From contig NZ_CP110921.1 of the NCBI RefSeq assembly GCF_026247885.1, positions 3,603,501-3,667,500 of the forward strand: 64,000 bases of DNA, in the 5' to 3' direction. The position numbers were made by a program, and so were the translations under genes. The notes under the pieces are model-generated. The model did no database searches. It was not told the origin of the DNA and saw only the letters and a program-made list of their open reading frames with translations. This document shows positions 46,432 through 56,600 of the stretch, piece by piece. The DNA is from Methylococcus mesophilus (GTDB taxonomy: Bacteria > Pseudomonadota > Gammaproteobacteria > Methylococcales > Methylococcaceae). Every line of letters begins with the position of its first letter. The first letter of the stretch is position 1.

Positions 46432-46610
46432 CCGGCATCGTGCCGGACTTTTCTGCCCAGAGGCATCGGGAGGAGAGAGGCGAAGAACAGCAGGCCGAGG
46501 ACGTGGAACAAATCGTTGATGGTCATGATCTGCGCTTCCCGCATGGCCCGTCCGTAGACTTGCTTGAGCGCGGCGTCGGCCTGCGGGGAACCCGGCGCGA
46601 CCGGATTGCG
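46432..46610 (-). pseudogene. Remnant of the 3' end of an emrB-like gene
   Basis: Reading the minus strand gives REAQIMTINDLFHVLGLLFFASLLPMPL, nearly the same as the C-terminus of the intact transporter at 57225-58775 (REAQIMTVNDVFHVLGLLFF). The copy has lost the original stop codon and about 72 bases by deletion between two GCGTCGG repeats, and ends abruptly at 46610 against the terminator of cytochrome 2. Homology with the intact locus continues through the whole cytochrome 1 upstream region. Confidence 0.8.
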
Positions 46611-46639
46611 AAAAAAAAGGGCGCCGAGGCGCCCTTTTT
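46611..46639 (-). terminator. Terminator of cytochrome 2
   Basis: On the minus strand AAGGGCGCC-TC-GGCGCCCTT followed by eight T: a textbook rho-independent terminator about 90 bases after the cytochrome 2 stop. Nearly identical in stem to the one after cytochrome 4 (53522-53545). Confidence 0.88.
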
Positions 46640-46727
46640 GGTCGGTCCATCGGTTGGAACAGTCCTTCGGGGCGTGATGCCTCGACAGGATTGGGCGCCT
46701 TCCCTGGCGCCGGTTCCGGAGTGGAAC

Positions 46728-49700
46728 TCAGTGCCCCGGCGATCCGATGAAGCTGGTCTCGAGGCTATGGCAGGTGTCGCAGCCGATCGGCGTGCCGGCG
46801 GGCACTTTGACGACCTTGGACTTGAATCCGGCCTTCTTCAGCTTCTTGGCGTCGAAGCCGCGGAAGTCGAACACCCGGTCCACCGGCGTCTTGGACAGAC
46901 GGGTGCCCTTGTGGTCGTTGCCGTGGCAGGCCGCGCACTGGTCTTCGCCCTTGGTGCCGGGCAGCTTGGCGTAGTTGTTGTGCCAGCCGCCGTAGTTGCC
47001 GCCGTCGCCGTTGGCGCTGTCGCCCTGTGCTTGTTTCCACCAGTACGGGTCGTAGACAGGGTGCAGGTTGTGCGGCCCGGCCAGAATCGTCGGGTTGCCG
47101 TTCTTGTCCGGGTAATGCGTGGTGCTGCCGACGCTTTCCGGGGCATTGAAGGCATCCCGGGTGTGACAGACTTTGCATTCCGCAATCGGTCCGGGGTAGC
47201 CCTGCAGTTGGATGGCCGTCACGTTCTCGTTGGCCTTGGGATCGCGGTTCGGTCCCACCCCGTGCGCCGCGCCGTGGCAGGCCGCACAGGTAATGCCGGC
47301 GTGCTGGTCCTTGCCGTAGCGGTAGAGTGGGCTGTCGAGCCGGAGCGGGGTGTAATCGTCTACGTCCGCCCCTTGGCCGCCGTTGCCGGTCGGGTCCCAG
47401 CTGTATACATATGACTCCAGCTCCTTCTGGTAATTGGGCACCACGGCGAAGCGGATCGCGTCCGGATCGTTCTTGTCGACCGGCCGCGAAGTGGCAGACA
47501 GGTCGGTGGACTCAAACGCGGTTCTTCGCACGGCTTCGACGCCTTTTCCACTATGGCAGGAACCGCAATCGGTTTCCTCCAGCCACGCGATGCGGTAATC
47601 CGCTACGTTGGTGGAACCGGCCTTGGCGGAGTCTTTCGGGAAGGACCTCCCCATCGCCAGCATGTCGCCGTGGCAGTCGTAGCACGTCACGCCCGCCGTT
47701 GCCATGCGGTCGTCGTAGAGCGGCTCGCGATGCCCGGAGTGGCATTTCAGGCAGTTTTCCTCCATGGGCAACTGCTTTCCGTTGGCGTCGAAGATCGGGA
47801 ACAGAGTGTTGGGATTGAGATTTTGGTTGGGTGTCCGGCTGGTGAGGGTCTTCCAATCGAACCGCAAATACCCGCCTTTCTCGTTACGCCGGATATCGGT
47901 CTTGTCTGCGTTGTATTGCAACTCGCCGTGGAAGCGATGCATGGACATCGAATAATCCGGGTTGTAGTACAGATTGGTATTGTCGTATGGCGCAGCAGCC
48001 CAGTAGGTATCCTTCTTGTAGAAACCCTCCGGCATGGTGAAATGGCAACCGTTGCAGGTCTTGGGTGTGTCCTCCTTGAACGGGCCGTTGTGGAAGGCCC
48101 AAAGCGAGCCGCCGCCGTTGAAGATCGATCCGACGAAGTCGTAGCCGTCGTAGAAATCGTGGACGCTGGAATAATTGAGCGATGCCGCGTATTCCTGGTC
48201 GTGAATACTGTCGCTCGCCGCCTCGTACAGCACCGGACGGTCCGGGTGGAAATTAGGATCGCGGTATTCGAAATACCAGGAGTCCTGTCCCTTGGGGCTG
48301 GACAGGAACGCTTCCGGCTTGTGGCCCGCGTTGGGATTTGCGCCGATTTTCCCTTTGGCATGGCATTCCCGGCAGTGGAAATCCCGGCTGTTGCTCAACA
48401 CCCCATCGGTAGCCGCCGCAACACTGCTATTCCCGTTGCGGCTGGCCTCCACCCGCAGCAGGGGATAGGGATTGACCCGGCCCTGGTCGTCGACGCTGGT
48501 GATGGGAATCGTCTCCGCTCGGAACCATTGCTGCTCGGCATCGAACCGGGCGAAGGACTGGGGCCGGTTGGCGACGTAGGGCTGATCCTTGCCCGGCATG
48601 TAGCTGCCGTGCTCAACACCTGGCGGAATCAATGCCTGGAATTTGGCATATTGGTCCAAGTAATACTGGAAATAATCGGGCGTCTGCTCGCCCTCGAGAG
48701 GCGGGGTGGCGTGGGGAAAATAACCCTCGTCCGGGGCCGGCAGGCCGGGAATGGCGTTGTGCAGCCCCGCCCAGCCGAAAATGCCCTGGACGGCGGACCA
48801 GCGCCGATAGCTCGGGTCCAGCTTGGTCGGGTCGCGGTCGGGGTGGACTTCCCAGATGTCGGTTTTCTTGAGTGTGGTGGCCGGCTCCATGAACGGCGCC
48901 GGTTTGGTCGTATCTGCGTTGAGGGGCCAGTTTTGGCTGGTGGAATTGATCGAATTGGTGCCCGCCGGGTCTTGCGGGTTGGATGCGGCGGAATAGCGCA
49001 GATCCACCTCGTCCTGAGTCAGGAACCGTGGCTTGGCACCGCCTACGCCGCCCTTTTCGATGACATAGGCGTTCAGTGTGTTGAACAGGTGGTTGAAGGA
49101 ATCATAGGCGTTGGGGTTCTGGTTCAGGTCGCTGGTGTGCTGCATGGACCATTCCTGGAATGGCAGCACCACAAGGTCCCCTTTGTCGCCGTTGGTTTCC
49201 GAGCCGCGCAAGGGGGCCGGTTGCTCGGCTACCTTGGCTGGAAAATTGGCGGCCTCGGTGGGTGGGGTGCCAACCTTCACCTCTACCGCCGCCTCGCAGC
49301 GCCGGCCCTTGGCGTCGGTGGCGGCGAATCTCACCCGGTACGCGCTGTTGTCGCGAACGAATCTGGCTTGGCTCTCCAAGGTGGTCGGATGGCTGTTGTC
49401 GAACACGCCACCGGCGAAGTCCCATTCGTATGTGAGTGGGCCGGCTGTCTTGTCTTTAAGAGTGGCCTGGGCGCTGAAGGTAACGGGGGTGTTGACAGTG
49501 AGTCGGGTGCCATCGGCGGGCGTAAGAATCCGGCAAAGTGGCACCTTTTTGCATTCCGCCGGCGCACCAGCGACTTTTCGCATCGAGGATGTCTCGCCTA
49601 CGCGTGCTTCCACTTCGCAGGGCACTTGCCCCATTTGTTCCAGCGCGATCGTGAAGGTCTGGCTTTTGCCGGTAGCCGGCTGTTCTGCCAGAACGCCGCC

Positions 49701-49916
49701 ACCGGCATGGAGTACGGTAAGGTTTCCAGCAAGACCCTTGGCAACCGCAATGACTTTGAGTGTGCCGGTTTTCTTGTCATAGCTCGCTTGGCTGACGGCG
49801 ACCCCGGATTTTGCCGCTATTGCCGGTCCGCCGGGTAACAGGGCAAACATCAGAGCGGCGGTCAACGCCGCGAGGCGCAGCGACCATGGTTTTACGAGCG
49901 ATGACGACCGATACAT
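46728..49916 (-). CDS. Secreted nine-haem cytochrome c with PKD-like domain (array member 2)
   Basis: A 1,062-residue paralogue, the most diverged of the four. ATG at 49916 with AAGGAAAA upstream. Signal peptide MYRSSSLVKPWSLRLAALTA...AIA, about 34 residues. The N-terminal beta domain and PKD-like domain (TYEWDFAGGVF; AATDAKGRRCEAAVEV) are followed by nine CxxCH: CRECH, CNGCH, CLKCH, CYDCH, CGSCH, CAACH, CKVCH, CAACH, CDTCH. The last 70 residues (from EDQCAACHGNDHKG) are almost the same as in the other three, suggesting recent exchange at that end. Its 3' flank, including terminator, matches that of member 4. Probably an electron carrier outside the inner membrane; partner unknown. Confidence 0.88.
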   Translation of the reverse strand: MYRSSSLVKPWSLRLAALTAALMFALLPGGPAIAAKSGVAVSQASYDKKTGTLKVIAVAKGLAGNLTVLHAGGGVLAEQPATGKSQTFTIALEQMGQVPCEVEARVGETSSMRKVAGAPAECKKVPLCRILTPADGTRLTVNTPVTFSAQATLKDKTAGPLTYEWDFAGGVFDNSHPTTLESQARFVRDNSAYRVRFAATDAKGRRCEAAVEVKVGTPPTEAANFPAKVAEQPAPLRGSETNGDKGDLVVLPFQEWSMQHTSDLNQNPNAYDSFNHLFNTLNAYVIEKGGVGGAKPRFLTQDEVDLRYSAASNPQDPAGTNSINSTSQNWPLNADTTKPAPFMEPATTLKKTDIWEVHPDRDPTKLDPSYRRWSAVQGIFGWAGLHNAIPGLPAPDEGYFPHATPPLEGEQTPDYFQYYLDQYAKFQALIPPGVEHGSYMPGKDQPYVANRPQSFARFDAEQQWFRAETIPITSVDDQGRVNPYPLLRVEASRNGNSSVAAATDGVLSNSRDFHCRECHAKGKIGANPNAGHKPEAFLSSPKGQDSWYFEYRDPNFHPDRPVLYEAASDSIHDQEYAASLNYSSVHDFYDGYDFVGSIFNGGGSLWAFHNGPFKEDTPKTCNGCHFTMPEGFYKKDTYWAAAPYDNTNLYYNPDYSMSMHRFHGELQYNADKTDIRRNEKGGYLRFDWKTLTSRTPNQNLNPNTLFPIFDANGKQLPMEENCLKCHSGHREPLYDDRMATAGVTCYDCHGDMLAMGRSFPKDSAKAGSTNVADYRIAWLEETDCGSCHSGKGVEAVRRTAFESTDLSATSRPVDKNDPDAIRFAVVPNYQKELESYVYSWDPTGNGGQGADVDDYTPLRLDSPLYRYGKDQHAGITCAACHGAAHGVGPNRDPKANENVTAIQLQGYPGPIAECKVCHTRDAFNAPESVGSTTHYPDKNGNPTILAGPHNLHPVYDPYWWKQAQGDSANGDGGNYGGWHNNYAKLPGTKGEDQCAACHGNDHKGTRLSKTPVDRVFDFRGFDAKKLKKAGFKSKVVKVPAGTPIGCDTCHSLETSFIGSPGH

Positions 49917-50126
49917 GGGTGTTTTCCTTCTTGTCGTTATGGAAGAGCTAAGGGTTCCAAATCGCGAAGCTCAGGCCTGAGGTCCCGGAGACAACCGGCA
50001 ATTTCCATACCGGGGCAAAGGAAGCACTGAATGACGCTGCTGAGCCCGTTTTGCAGGCAGGCAGAGATAGCTCTTGCGTGTGTCGTGCGTCATTTCGCTC
50101 ACAGGCATCGCTAATTTACACAGCAA

Positions 50127-50158
50127 AACGGCAGGGTGCGTTACCGCACGCTGCCGTT
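50127..50158 (-). terminator. Terminator of cytochrome 3
   Basis: On the minus strand AACGGCAG-CG-TGCG-GTAA-CGCA-CC-CTGCCGTT followed by TTG: long stem with one internal mismatch, about 50 bases after the cytochrome 3 stop. The remaining 200 bases up to cytochrome 2 hold its leader; no known riboswitch was recognised. Confidence 0.7.
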
Positions 50159-50207
50159 CGAATTTGGACTGGAGTCCTGCCACGGTCAGCCGGGGCAGGG
50201 CCGTTGA

Positions 50208-53200
50208 CTAATGTCCCGGTGAGCCGATGAAGCTGGTCTCCAGGCTGTGGCAGGTGTCGCAGCCGATCGGCGTGCCGGCGGCCACTTTGACGACCTTGGA
50301 CTTGAACCCGGCCTTCTTCAGCTTCTTGCCGTCGAAGCCGCGGAAGTCGAACACCCGGTCCACCGGCGTCTTGGACAGACGGGTGCCCTTGTGGTCGTTG
50401 CCGTGGCAGGCCGCGCATTGGTCTTCGCCCTTGGCGCCGGACGACTTGGCGTAATCGTTGTGCCAGCCGCCGTAGATCGTGCCGTCGCTGTTGGGGCTGT
50501 CCCCTTCGGTTGACTTCCACCAGTAGGGGTCGTTGACCGGATGCATGTTGTGCGGCCCGCCCAGGATGCCGGCCTTGGCGTCGCCGCTGTACTGGCCGCC
50601 GTCCAGGTCTTCCTTCTTGGCGAAGGAATCCGTGGTGTGGCATACGTTGCACTCGTGGATGGTGCCGGTATGGCCCTGGAGCTGCAGCGCGGTCACGTTG
50701 TCGTTCGCGTTCGGATCGCGGTTCGGCCAGACGGCATGGGCAGCGCCGTGGCAGGCCGCGCAGGCGACGTCGCCGTGGCTGTCCTTGCCGTGCCGGTAGA
50801 CGGGGGCGTCGATCTTCGTGTCGACCATCTTGGTCTGGAACACCATCGAGGTCGGATCGACAGTGTAATAGAACAGCGTCGGGAAGGTCGCCTTGTAGTT
50901 CTCCTTGGGCGCGACCGCGAAGCGGACCGAATCCGGATGGGTGCGGTCCACGGCGCGGGTTGTCGCCGACAGGTCGGCATCGTCGAAAGCCCGTTTCATG
51001 ACACCGGCGCTGAAGAAGCCGCCGGAGCCGTCGTTGCCGAGGTTGCCGTCGCCGACATGGCAGGAGCCGCAGTCGGTTTCGTCGAACCAGGGCACGCGGT
51101 AGTCGTCGCGTTCGAGCGAACCGACCTTGTCCTTGTTGGCGAGATAGTTCTTGGGGAAGGCTTCGCCCACCGCCAGCATGTCGCCGTGGCAGTCGTAGCA
51201 GGTGACGCCGGCGGTGTACATGCGGTCCCGGTACAGCTGTTCGCGGTGGCCGGAATGGCACTTCAGGCAGTTTTCCTCCATCGGCAGTGGATTGCCGTTG
51301 GCGTCGAGCGTCGGAAACAGCGTCCTGGTGTTACGGCCCTTGGTTTTCCAGTCCCAGCGCACGTACATGCCCTTGTCGTCGCGGACGATGCCGGTCTTGG
51401 CGTCGTTCCATTGCAGCTCGCCGTGGAAGCGGTGCATGGCGATCGAATAGTTCGGTTCGTAGACCGGATCGTTCGCCTTGAAGCCCTCGACGTCCCACCA
51501 GTCCTGCTTGAAGGGCACGAACAGCATCGCCGTGGCATGGCAGCCGTAACAGGGGGAAGGTCGGTCGGCGATGACCTTGCCGGAGTGGTGGTCCTTTACG
51601 CCGTGCAGCATCTGGTCCAGGAAATACAGGCCGTCGTAAAACTCGTGGATGCTGGAATAGTTGAGGGCAGCGGCGTACTCCTGGTCGAAGATGCTGTTGG
51701 GATCGCCGCCGAAGTCCGATACCGAATAATAGGCAGGCTTCTCCTCGCACGGCGGATAAGCCGCCCTGCCCATGCGCTTGCGGCGCTCGTCCGAAATCGC
51801 GCCGAAGGGGCTGGAACGGCACGCGGCCTTGGTCTGGGGCGGGTTCTCGGGCGCGGCGATGCCGCCCTTGGCATGGCATTCCCGGCAGTGGTGGTCCCTG
51901 GAGTTGCTGAGCACGGCGTCGGTGCCGGCGAGCGTCCGGCCGTTCTGTTTCGCCTCCACCCGCAGGAGCGGGAAGGGGTTGACCCGGCCCTGGTCGTCGA
52001 TGTCCGTCATTGGGATCGTAGTGGCCGCGAACCGCTGCTCGCCATCCAGGAATTTGGAAAACGGCTGCGAGTAGTTGGCCTGGTACGGCTGGGCGATGCC
52101 GGGCATGTAGCGGCCGTGGTCGGAGTTGTTCGGGTCGTTGTCCGGCACGGAACCGTAGACCTTGCCGCCGCCACTGCTGGTCACGGCCTTGTATTTGAAA
52201 TACCCTTCGTCCGGCTGCGGCTGGCCGCCTTTCTTCCAGGGGTCCATGATCCACGAGCCATTGATGTATTTGCTCTGGTCGACGTCCGCGAAATCACCGC
52301 GGGTGAAGGTTTCCCACAGGTCGGTCTTTTGCACGGCCGCCTCCATCAAAGAGGCCCCAACCGGCCAGTTCCGGCTGGTGGAGTTGACGGAATCCGCGCC
52401 CACCGGATCGCTCGGGTTGGAGGCGGCCGAATAGTCGACCTCCACGGCATCGCCGGCGAGTGGGACCGGCAGCCTCGCCTTCTTGTATACGTAGGCGTTC
52501 ATCGTGCTGATCAGCGGATTGAACGACACGTAGTCGTTGGGCATCGTCTTGGCGTCGGTGGTGTGCTGCATGGTCCAGTCTTCGAAGGGCAGCACCGCGA
52601 GGTCGTCCGGCGTGCCGTCCAGCTCGCCACCGAGCTTCGGTGCCGCTTGTTCCGGGACCTTGGAGGGCAGGCCGGCCGGCGGAGTGCCCACCACGACGTC
52701 GACGGCGTCCTCGCAGCGCCGTCCCTGGGCGTCGGTCGCGCTGAAGCGCACCCGGTAGGTGCTGTTGTCGCGGATGAAGGTCGCCATCGCCATCAGGTCG
52801 GTGGGGTGTCCCCAGGCGCCGCCCGCGAAATCCCATTCGTATTTGAGCGGTTGCGCCGCCGGGTCCTTGCTGCCGGCGGCGGCTTCGAAGTGGGTTTCCA
52901 CGCCGACTTTGAGGGCAGTGCCGGAGGCCGGGGCGACGATGCTGCAGGTCGGCGTCTTGGCGCACGATTTGGGCGCGCCCTTCACGGGTTTGATCGCTTC
53001 CGTATCGCCGGACTGGACCCGGACCGCGCAGGGGACTGCGGGGAGGTCGCTCCTGCCCAGGCTCAGGGAAAACGACGGCCCCTGGCCGCCGCCGAGGCGG
53101 CGGCCGTTGATGTCGTAAATGTCGACCGCACCGTCGACGTTCTTGGCCGTGCCTTTGACGATCAGTGTGCCGGTCTTGTCCGACCAGCCGGCCCTGGCGA

Positions 53201-53333
53201 TCTTGATCTTGCCGGCAGCCAGGACGGCTTCCGGCGCCAGGGCGGCGGTGAGCCCCAGGAGCAGGCAGGCGATGGCCGCCCCGGAGGCGTTTGGAGGCGA
53301 GGCGCCCCCAAGGGGATTTCTCATGGTGTTCAT
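50208..53333 (-). CDS. Secreted nine-haem cytochrome c with PKD-like domain (array member 3)
   Basis: A 1,041-residue paralogue. The ATG at 53333 (MNTMRNPLGGASPP) is chosen because it leaves a normal signal peptide (hydrophobic AAIACLLLGLTAALAPEAVLA) and has GAGAG just upstream; the frame is open a further 29 codons. Beta domain (VDIYDINGRRLGGGQG), PKD-like domain (KYEWDFAGGAWG; SATDAQGRRCEDAVDV), then nine haem sites: CRECH, CYGCH, CLKCH, CYDCH, CGSCH, CAACH, CNVCH, CAACH, CDTCH. The CYDCHGDMLAVGEAFPKNYL to CGSCHVGDGN part is nearly identical to member 1. A separate AT-rich promoter region lies upstream, so members are probably transcribed individually. Confidence 0.88.
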   Translation of the reverse strand: MNTMRNPLGGASPPNASGAAIACLLLGLTAALAPEAVLAAGKIKIARAGWSDKTGTLIVKGTAKNVDGAVDIYDINGRRLGGGQGPSFSLSLGRSDLPAVPCAVRVQSGDTEAIKPVKGAPKSCAKTPTCSIVAPASGTALKVGVETHFEAAAGSKDPAAQPLKYEWDFAGGAWGHPTDLMAMATFIRDNSTYRVRFSATDAQGRRCEDAVDVVVGTPPAGLPSKVPEQAAPKLGGELDGTPDDLAVLPFEDWTMQHTTDAKTMPNDYVSFNPLISTMNAYVYKKARLPVPLAGDAVEVDYSAASNPSDPVGADSVNSTSRNWPVGASLMEAAVQKTDLWETFTRGDFADVDQSKYINGSWIMDPWKKGGQPQPDEGYFKYKAVTSSGGGKVYGSVPDNDPNNSDHGRYMPGIAQPYQANYSQPFSKFLDGEQRFAATTIPMTDIDDQGRVNPFPLLRVEAKQNGRTLAGTDAVLSNSRDHHCRECHAKGGIAAPENPPQTKAACRSSPFGAISDERRKRMGRAAYPPCEEKPAYYSVSDFGGDPNSIFDQEYAAALNYSSIHEFYDGLYFLDQMLHGVKDHHSGKVIADRPSPCYGCHATAMLFVPFKQDWWDVEGFKANDPVYEPNYSIAMHRFHGELQWNDAKTGIVRDDKGMYVRWDWKTKGRNTRTLFPTLDANGNPLPMEENCLKCHSGHREQLYRDRMYTAGVTCYDCHGDMLAVGEAFPKNYLANKDKVGSLERDDYRVPWFDETDCGSCHVGDGNLGNDGSGGFFSAGVMKRAFDDADLSATTRAVDRTHPDSVRFAVAPKENYKATFPTLFYYTVDPTSMVFQTKMVDTKIDAPVYRHGKDSHGDVACAACHGAAHAVWPNRDPNANDNVTALQLQGHTGTIHECNVCHTTDSFAKKEDLDGGQYSGDAKAGILGGPHNMHPVNDPYWWKSTEGDSPNSDGTIYGGWHNDYAKSSGAKGEDQCAACHGNDHKGTRLSKTPVDRVFDFRGFDGKKLKKAGFKSKVVKVAAGTPIGCDTCHSLETSFIGSPGH

Positions 53334-53429
53334 GTTCGCTCTCGATGGCTGAGTAGGGCTGCGATGCTTGCGAGCCTTGGTATGAGTTCGTACCAGCCTC
53401 GAAAGCAGCAAATAGGCCATTTATAAAAA

Positions 53430-53461
53430 ACTTGTAATTACCATTAGATAAATATTGTCAA
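53430..53461 (-). promoter_or_regulatory. Candidate promoter of cytochrome 3
   Basis: In the 303-base gap before cytochrome 3, a short AT-rich stretch holds TTGACA on the minus strand (53461-53456) with AT-rich matches to a -10 box (TAATTA/ATTACA) 15-17 bases on. It sits about 100 bases before the start. The rest of the gap holds the cytochrome 4 terminator and a strong hairpin at 53570-53606. Confidence 0.4.
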
Positions 53462-53521
53462 TTTGTTGGCGTCTGCGCGATTTCACGCTGTGTTGCGTGG
53501 AATCGCGCGCCTCGTTGAAGC

Positions 53522-53545
53522 AAAAAAGGGCGCCGAAGCGCCCTT
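53522..53545 (-). terminator. Terminator of cytochrome 4
   Basis: On the minus strand AAAGGGCGC-TTCG-GCGCCCTTTTTT. A second, longer hairpin (CCATTCGGCAGAGTG / CACTCCGCCGAATGG, 53570-53606) lies between it and the stop codon. Same stem as the cytochrome 2 terminator. Confidence 0.82.
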
Positions 53546-53636
53546 TCCTGGTTTGTCCTCGTATTGCCATTCGGCAGAGTGAACTGTGCACTCCGCCGAA
53601 TGGGCGCCTTCCCTGGCACCGGTTCCGGAGTGGAAC

Positions 53637-56600
53637 TCAGTGTCCCGGCGATCCCTTGAAGCCGGTCTCCAGGCTGTGACAGGTGTCGCAGCCGATCGGC
53701 GTGCCGGCGGCCACTTTCACGACCTTGGTCTTGAACCCGGCCTTCTTCAGCTTCTTGGCGTCGAAGCCGCGGAAGTCGAACACCCGGTCCACCGGCGTCT
53801 TGGACAGACGCGTGCCCTTGTGGTCGCTGCCGTGGCAGGCCGCGCACTGGTCTTCGCCGTTCGCTCCGGGCAGCTTGGCGTAGTTGTTGTGCCAGCCGCC
53901 GTAGTTGCTGCCGTCGCTGTTGGCGACGTCGCCATTGGCCTGCTTCCACCAATACGGATCGTCGATCGGGTGGGTGTTGTGCGGCCCGCCCAGGATGCCG
54001 GTTTTGGCGTCGCCGCTGTACTGGCCGCCGTCCAGATCCTCCAGCTTGGCGAAGGAATCCGCCGTGTGGCAGACGTTGCACTCCAGGATGGTGCCGGTGT
54101 GGCCCTGGAGCTGCAGCGCAGTGACGTTGTCGTTGGCGCTGGGATCGGCATTCGGCCAGACGCCGTGGGCGGGGCCGTGGCAGGCGCCGCAGGCGACGTC
54201 GCCGTGCTTGTCCTTGCTGTCGCGGTAGACCCGTTGGTTGATGTTGAACGAGAGGTCGACGCTGTGCCCGCCATCCGGCGACGACGGATCGTTCACCCAC
54301 TGGCTTACCGGCATTTTGCCGTAGTCCTTGGGCTGGACCGCGAAACGCTCGGTCTTGGGCGGGCGGGTGGTGGCTGAACGGTCGCCGTCGTCGAAGGCGC
54401 GCTTCATGACGCCGGCGCTGAAGAAGCCGCTGCCGCCGTCGTTGCCGTTGCCGGTATGGCAGGAGCCGCAGTCGGGCTCGTCGTAATATGCCACGCGGTA
54501 CTTGTTGCCGTCGGCGCCGACTTGGGATTTCTCATACGCCATGCCCTGCGCCAGCATGTCGCCGTGGCAGTCGTAGCAGGTGACCCCGGCCGTGTACATC
54601 CGGTCGCGGTATTGCTGCTCGCGCTGGCCGGCATGGCACTGGAGGCAGTTTTCCTCCATCGGCTGAGAGTCGCCGCCGGCGGTTTTCACCGGGAACAGCG
54701 TGTTGGGATTGGCGCCCTGGGTTGGGTCCCAAAGCTTCGGGATGCCGCCGGCTTCGCGCAGGATTTTGTCCGGGTTGGACGGGTCGCGCTGCAGGCGGCC
54801 GTGGAACTTGTGCATGGTCATAGTGTAGTTGGGATAATAACCGTAGTTGCCATATTGGGTACCGGATTCATCCATAGTGAAATAATCACTCCACATCACG
54901 ACGCCGACGGGCCAATGACGGGTGGGTGAGTCGTGGCAGCCCGAGCAGAAAATTGAGCCGTCGTTGTTGATCTGGCCTTGATCGTTAGTCCCAGAGCCAT
55001 ATAGCCGTTGCTGAAGGGTATTCAGACCGTCATAGAAGTCATGCAGGCTATAGACGTTTTTCATGGCCGCGTCTTCTTGATCGCGCAGTGAGTTTCCCGC
55101 CGGATCGAAGAATTCGGGCTGGGCGAAATTACACAGCACGCCCCCATGTCCGCCGTGGTCATGGCCACCGCCGTTACCGCTACAGGTGCCGGCGTCCACC
55201 GCCTTGCCATACGCAGAATAATGGAAAGCATCCTTAGTCCAGCCGGCGTTGGGATTGGCGGCGATCTTGCCCTTGGCATGGCATTCCCGGCAATGGTGGT
55301 CGCGGCTGGTGGTCATTACGCCGTCGGTCGAGGCCACGGCGTTGCCGCTCTTGTCCACCGCCTGCACGCGCATGAGCGGATAAGGATTGACCCGGCCGGT
55401 ATCGTCCACGTCGGTCACCGGAACATAGCCGGCTCCGAGTGCGCGAGTGCTGGGGTCGTAGAACGCGAAGGCTTGGGGATCGTTGGCCTGGTAAGGCTTG
55501 GCCGAACCGGGCATCTGGGCGCCTTTGGCCGGGAAATTGGTGGTGGCGTTGTCGTCCAGAAACGGCTTGAACGGATCAATCACATACCCTTCGTCGCGTG
55601 CAGGGGTCTGTTCCGGGCTGCCCGTGGGCCAGTTCTCCTGCCAGGCGATATAACGCGAGACATAATCCGAGGCCAGATTGGTCGCGCCGCGCCGGTCGAC
55701 CCGGTCCCAGATGTCGGTCTTCTGCAGTGCGCCGTCCAGGATGTATTCCACATTGGCACCGTCCGCTGAATTCCAGTTGCGGCTGGTGGAATTGATCGAG
55801 CCTGCGCCGGCCGGATCGGAAGGGTTGGAAGCGGCGGAATAGCGCAGTTCGATCTGGGCCGGGTCCAGCGCCACCGGCAGGCGGTCCTTGCGGTAGGCCA
55901 GGGCATTGAGCATATTCAGCGGCGGATTGAACGCCAGCTCCTGGTTGGGCTGGAAGTCGTGGTCGGCTATGCCCTGATAGGTCCAGTTTTCGAACGGCAT
56001 TACCACGACATCGCCCTTGGTGCCGTCCAGTTCACCGCCGAACTTGGGGGCCGACTGTTCGGAGACTTTGCCCGGCAAGCCCTCGGGCGGGCTGCCCACG
56101 ACGACTTCGACTGCATCCTCGCAGCGCCGGCCCTTGGCATCGGTGGCGCTGAAGCGCACCCGGTAATGGCTGTTGTCGCGGATGAAGGTGGGCATGGCCA
56201 TGAGTTCGGTCGGATGGCCCATCGCCCCGCCGGCGAAATCCCACGCATATTTGAGCGGCTGTGCCGTCGGATCGCTGCTGTTGGCCGTGGCCTCAAAATG
56301 GGATTGCACGCCGATCTGGAGCGACGCGCCATCGGCTGGGCTGGTGATGCTGCAGGTGGGAACGCCGGTGCAGGATTTAGGGGCTCCCTTCACCAGTTTG
56401 ACCGCTTCCGTGCCGCCCGCCTCGATCCGCACGGCGCAAGGCACGTTGCCGAGGTCCTGACGGCCCAGGGCGAGAGCGAAGCTGGCGCCCTGGCCGCTGC
56501 CCAGCCGCCGGCCGTTGATGTCGTAGACGTCGACCGGGCCGCTGTTGCCCTTGGCGCTGCCCTTGATCGTCAGCGTGGCGGCCTTGTCCGACCACGCGGC

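Noticed and set aside
50010-50075. GGCAAA...GACGC pattern suggesting a cyclic-di-GMP riboswitch
   Set aside because: It lies on the plus strand with no plus-strand gene downstream, and the tetraloop receptor and second stem are missing.
50541-53426. Open frame of 961 codons on the plus strand opposite cytochrome 3
   Set aside because: Low-complexity Gly/Val/Arg/Asp-rich translation typical of the antisense frame in high-GC DNA; no domain; the minus-strand cytochrome explains the region.
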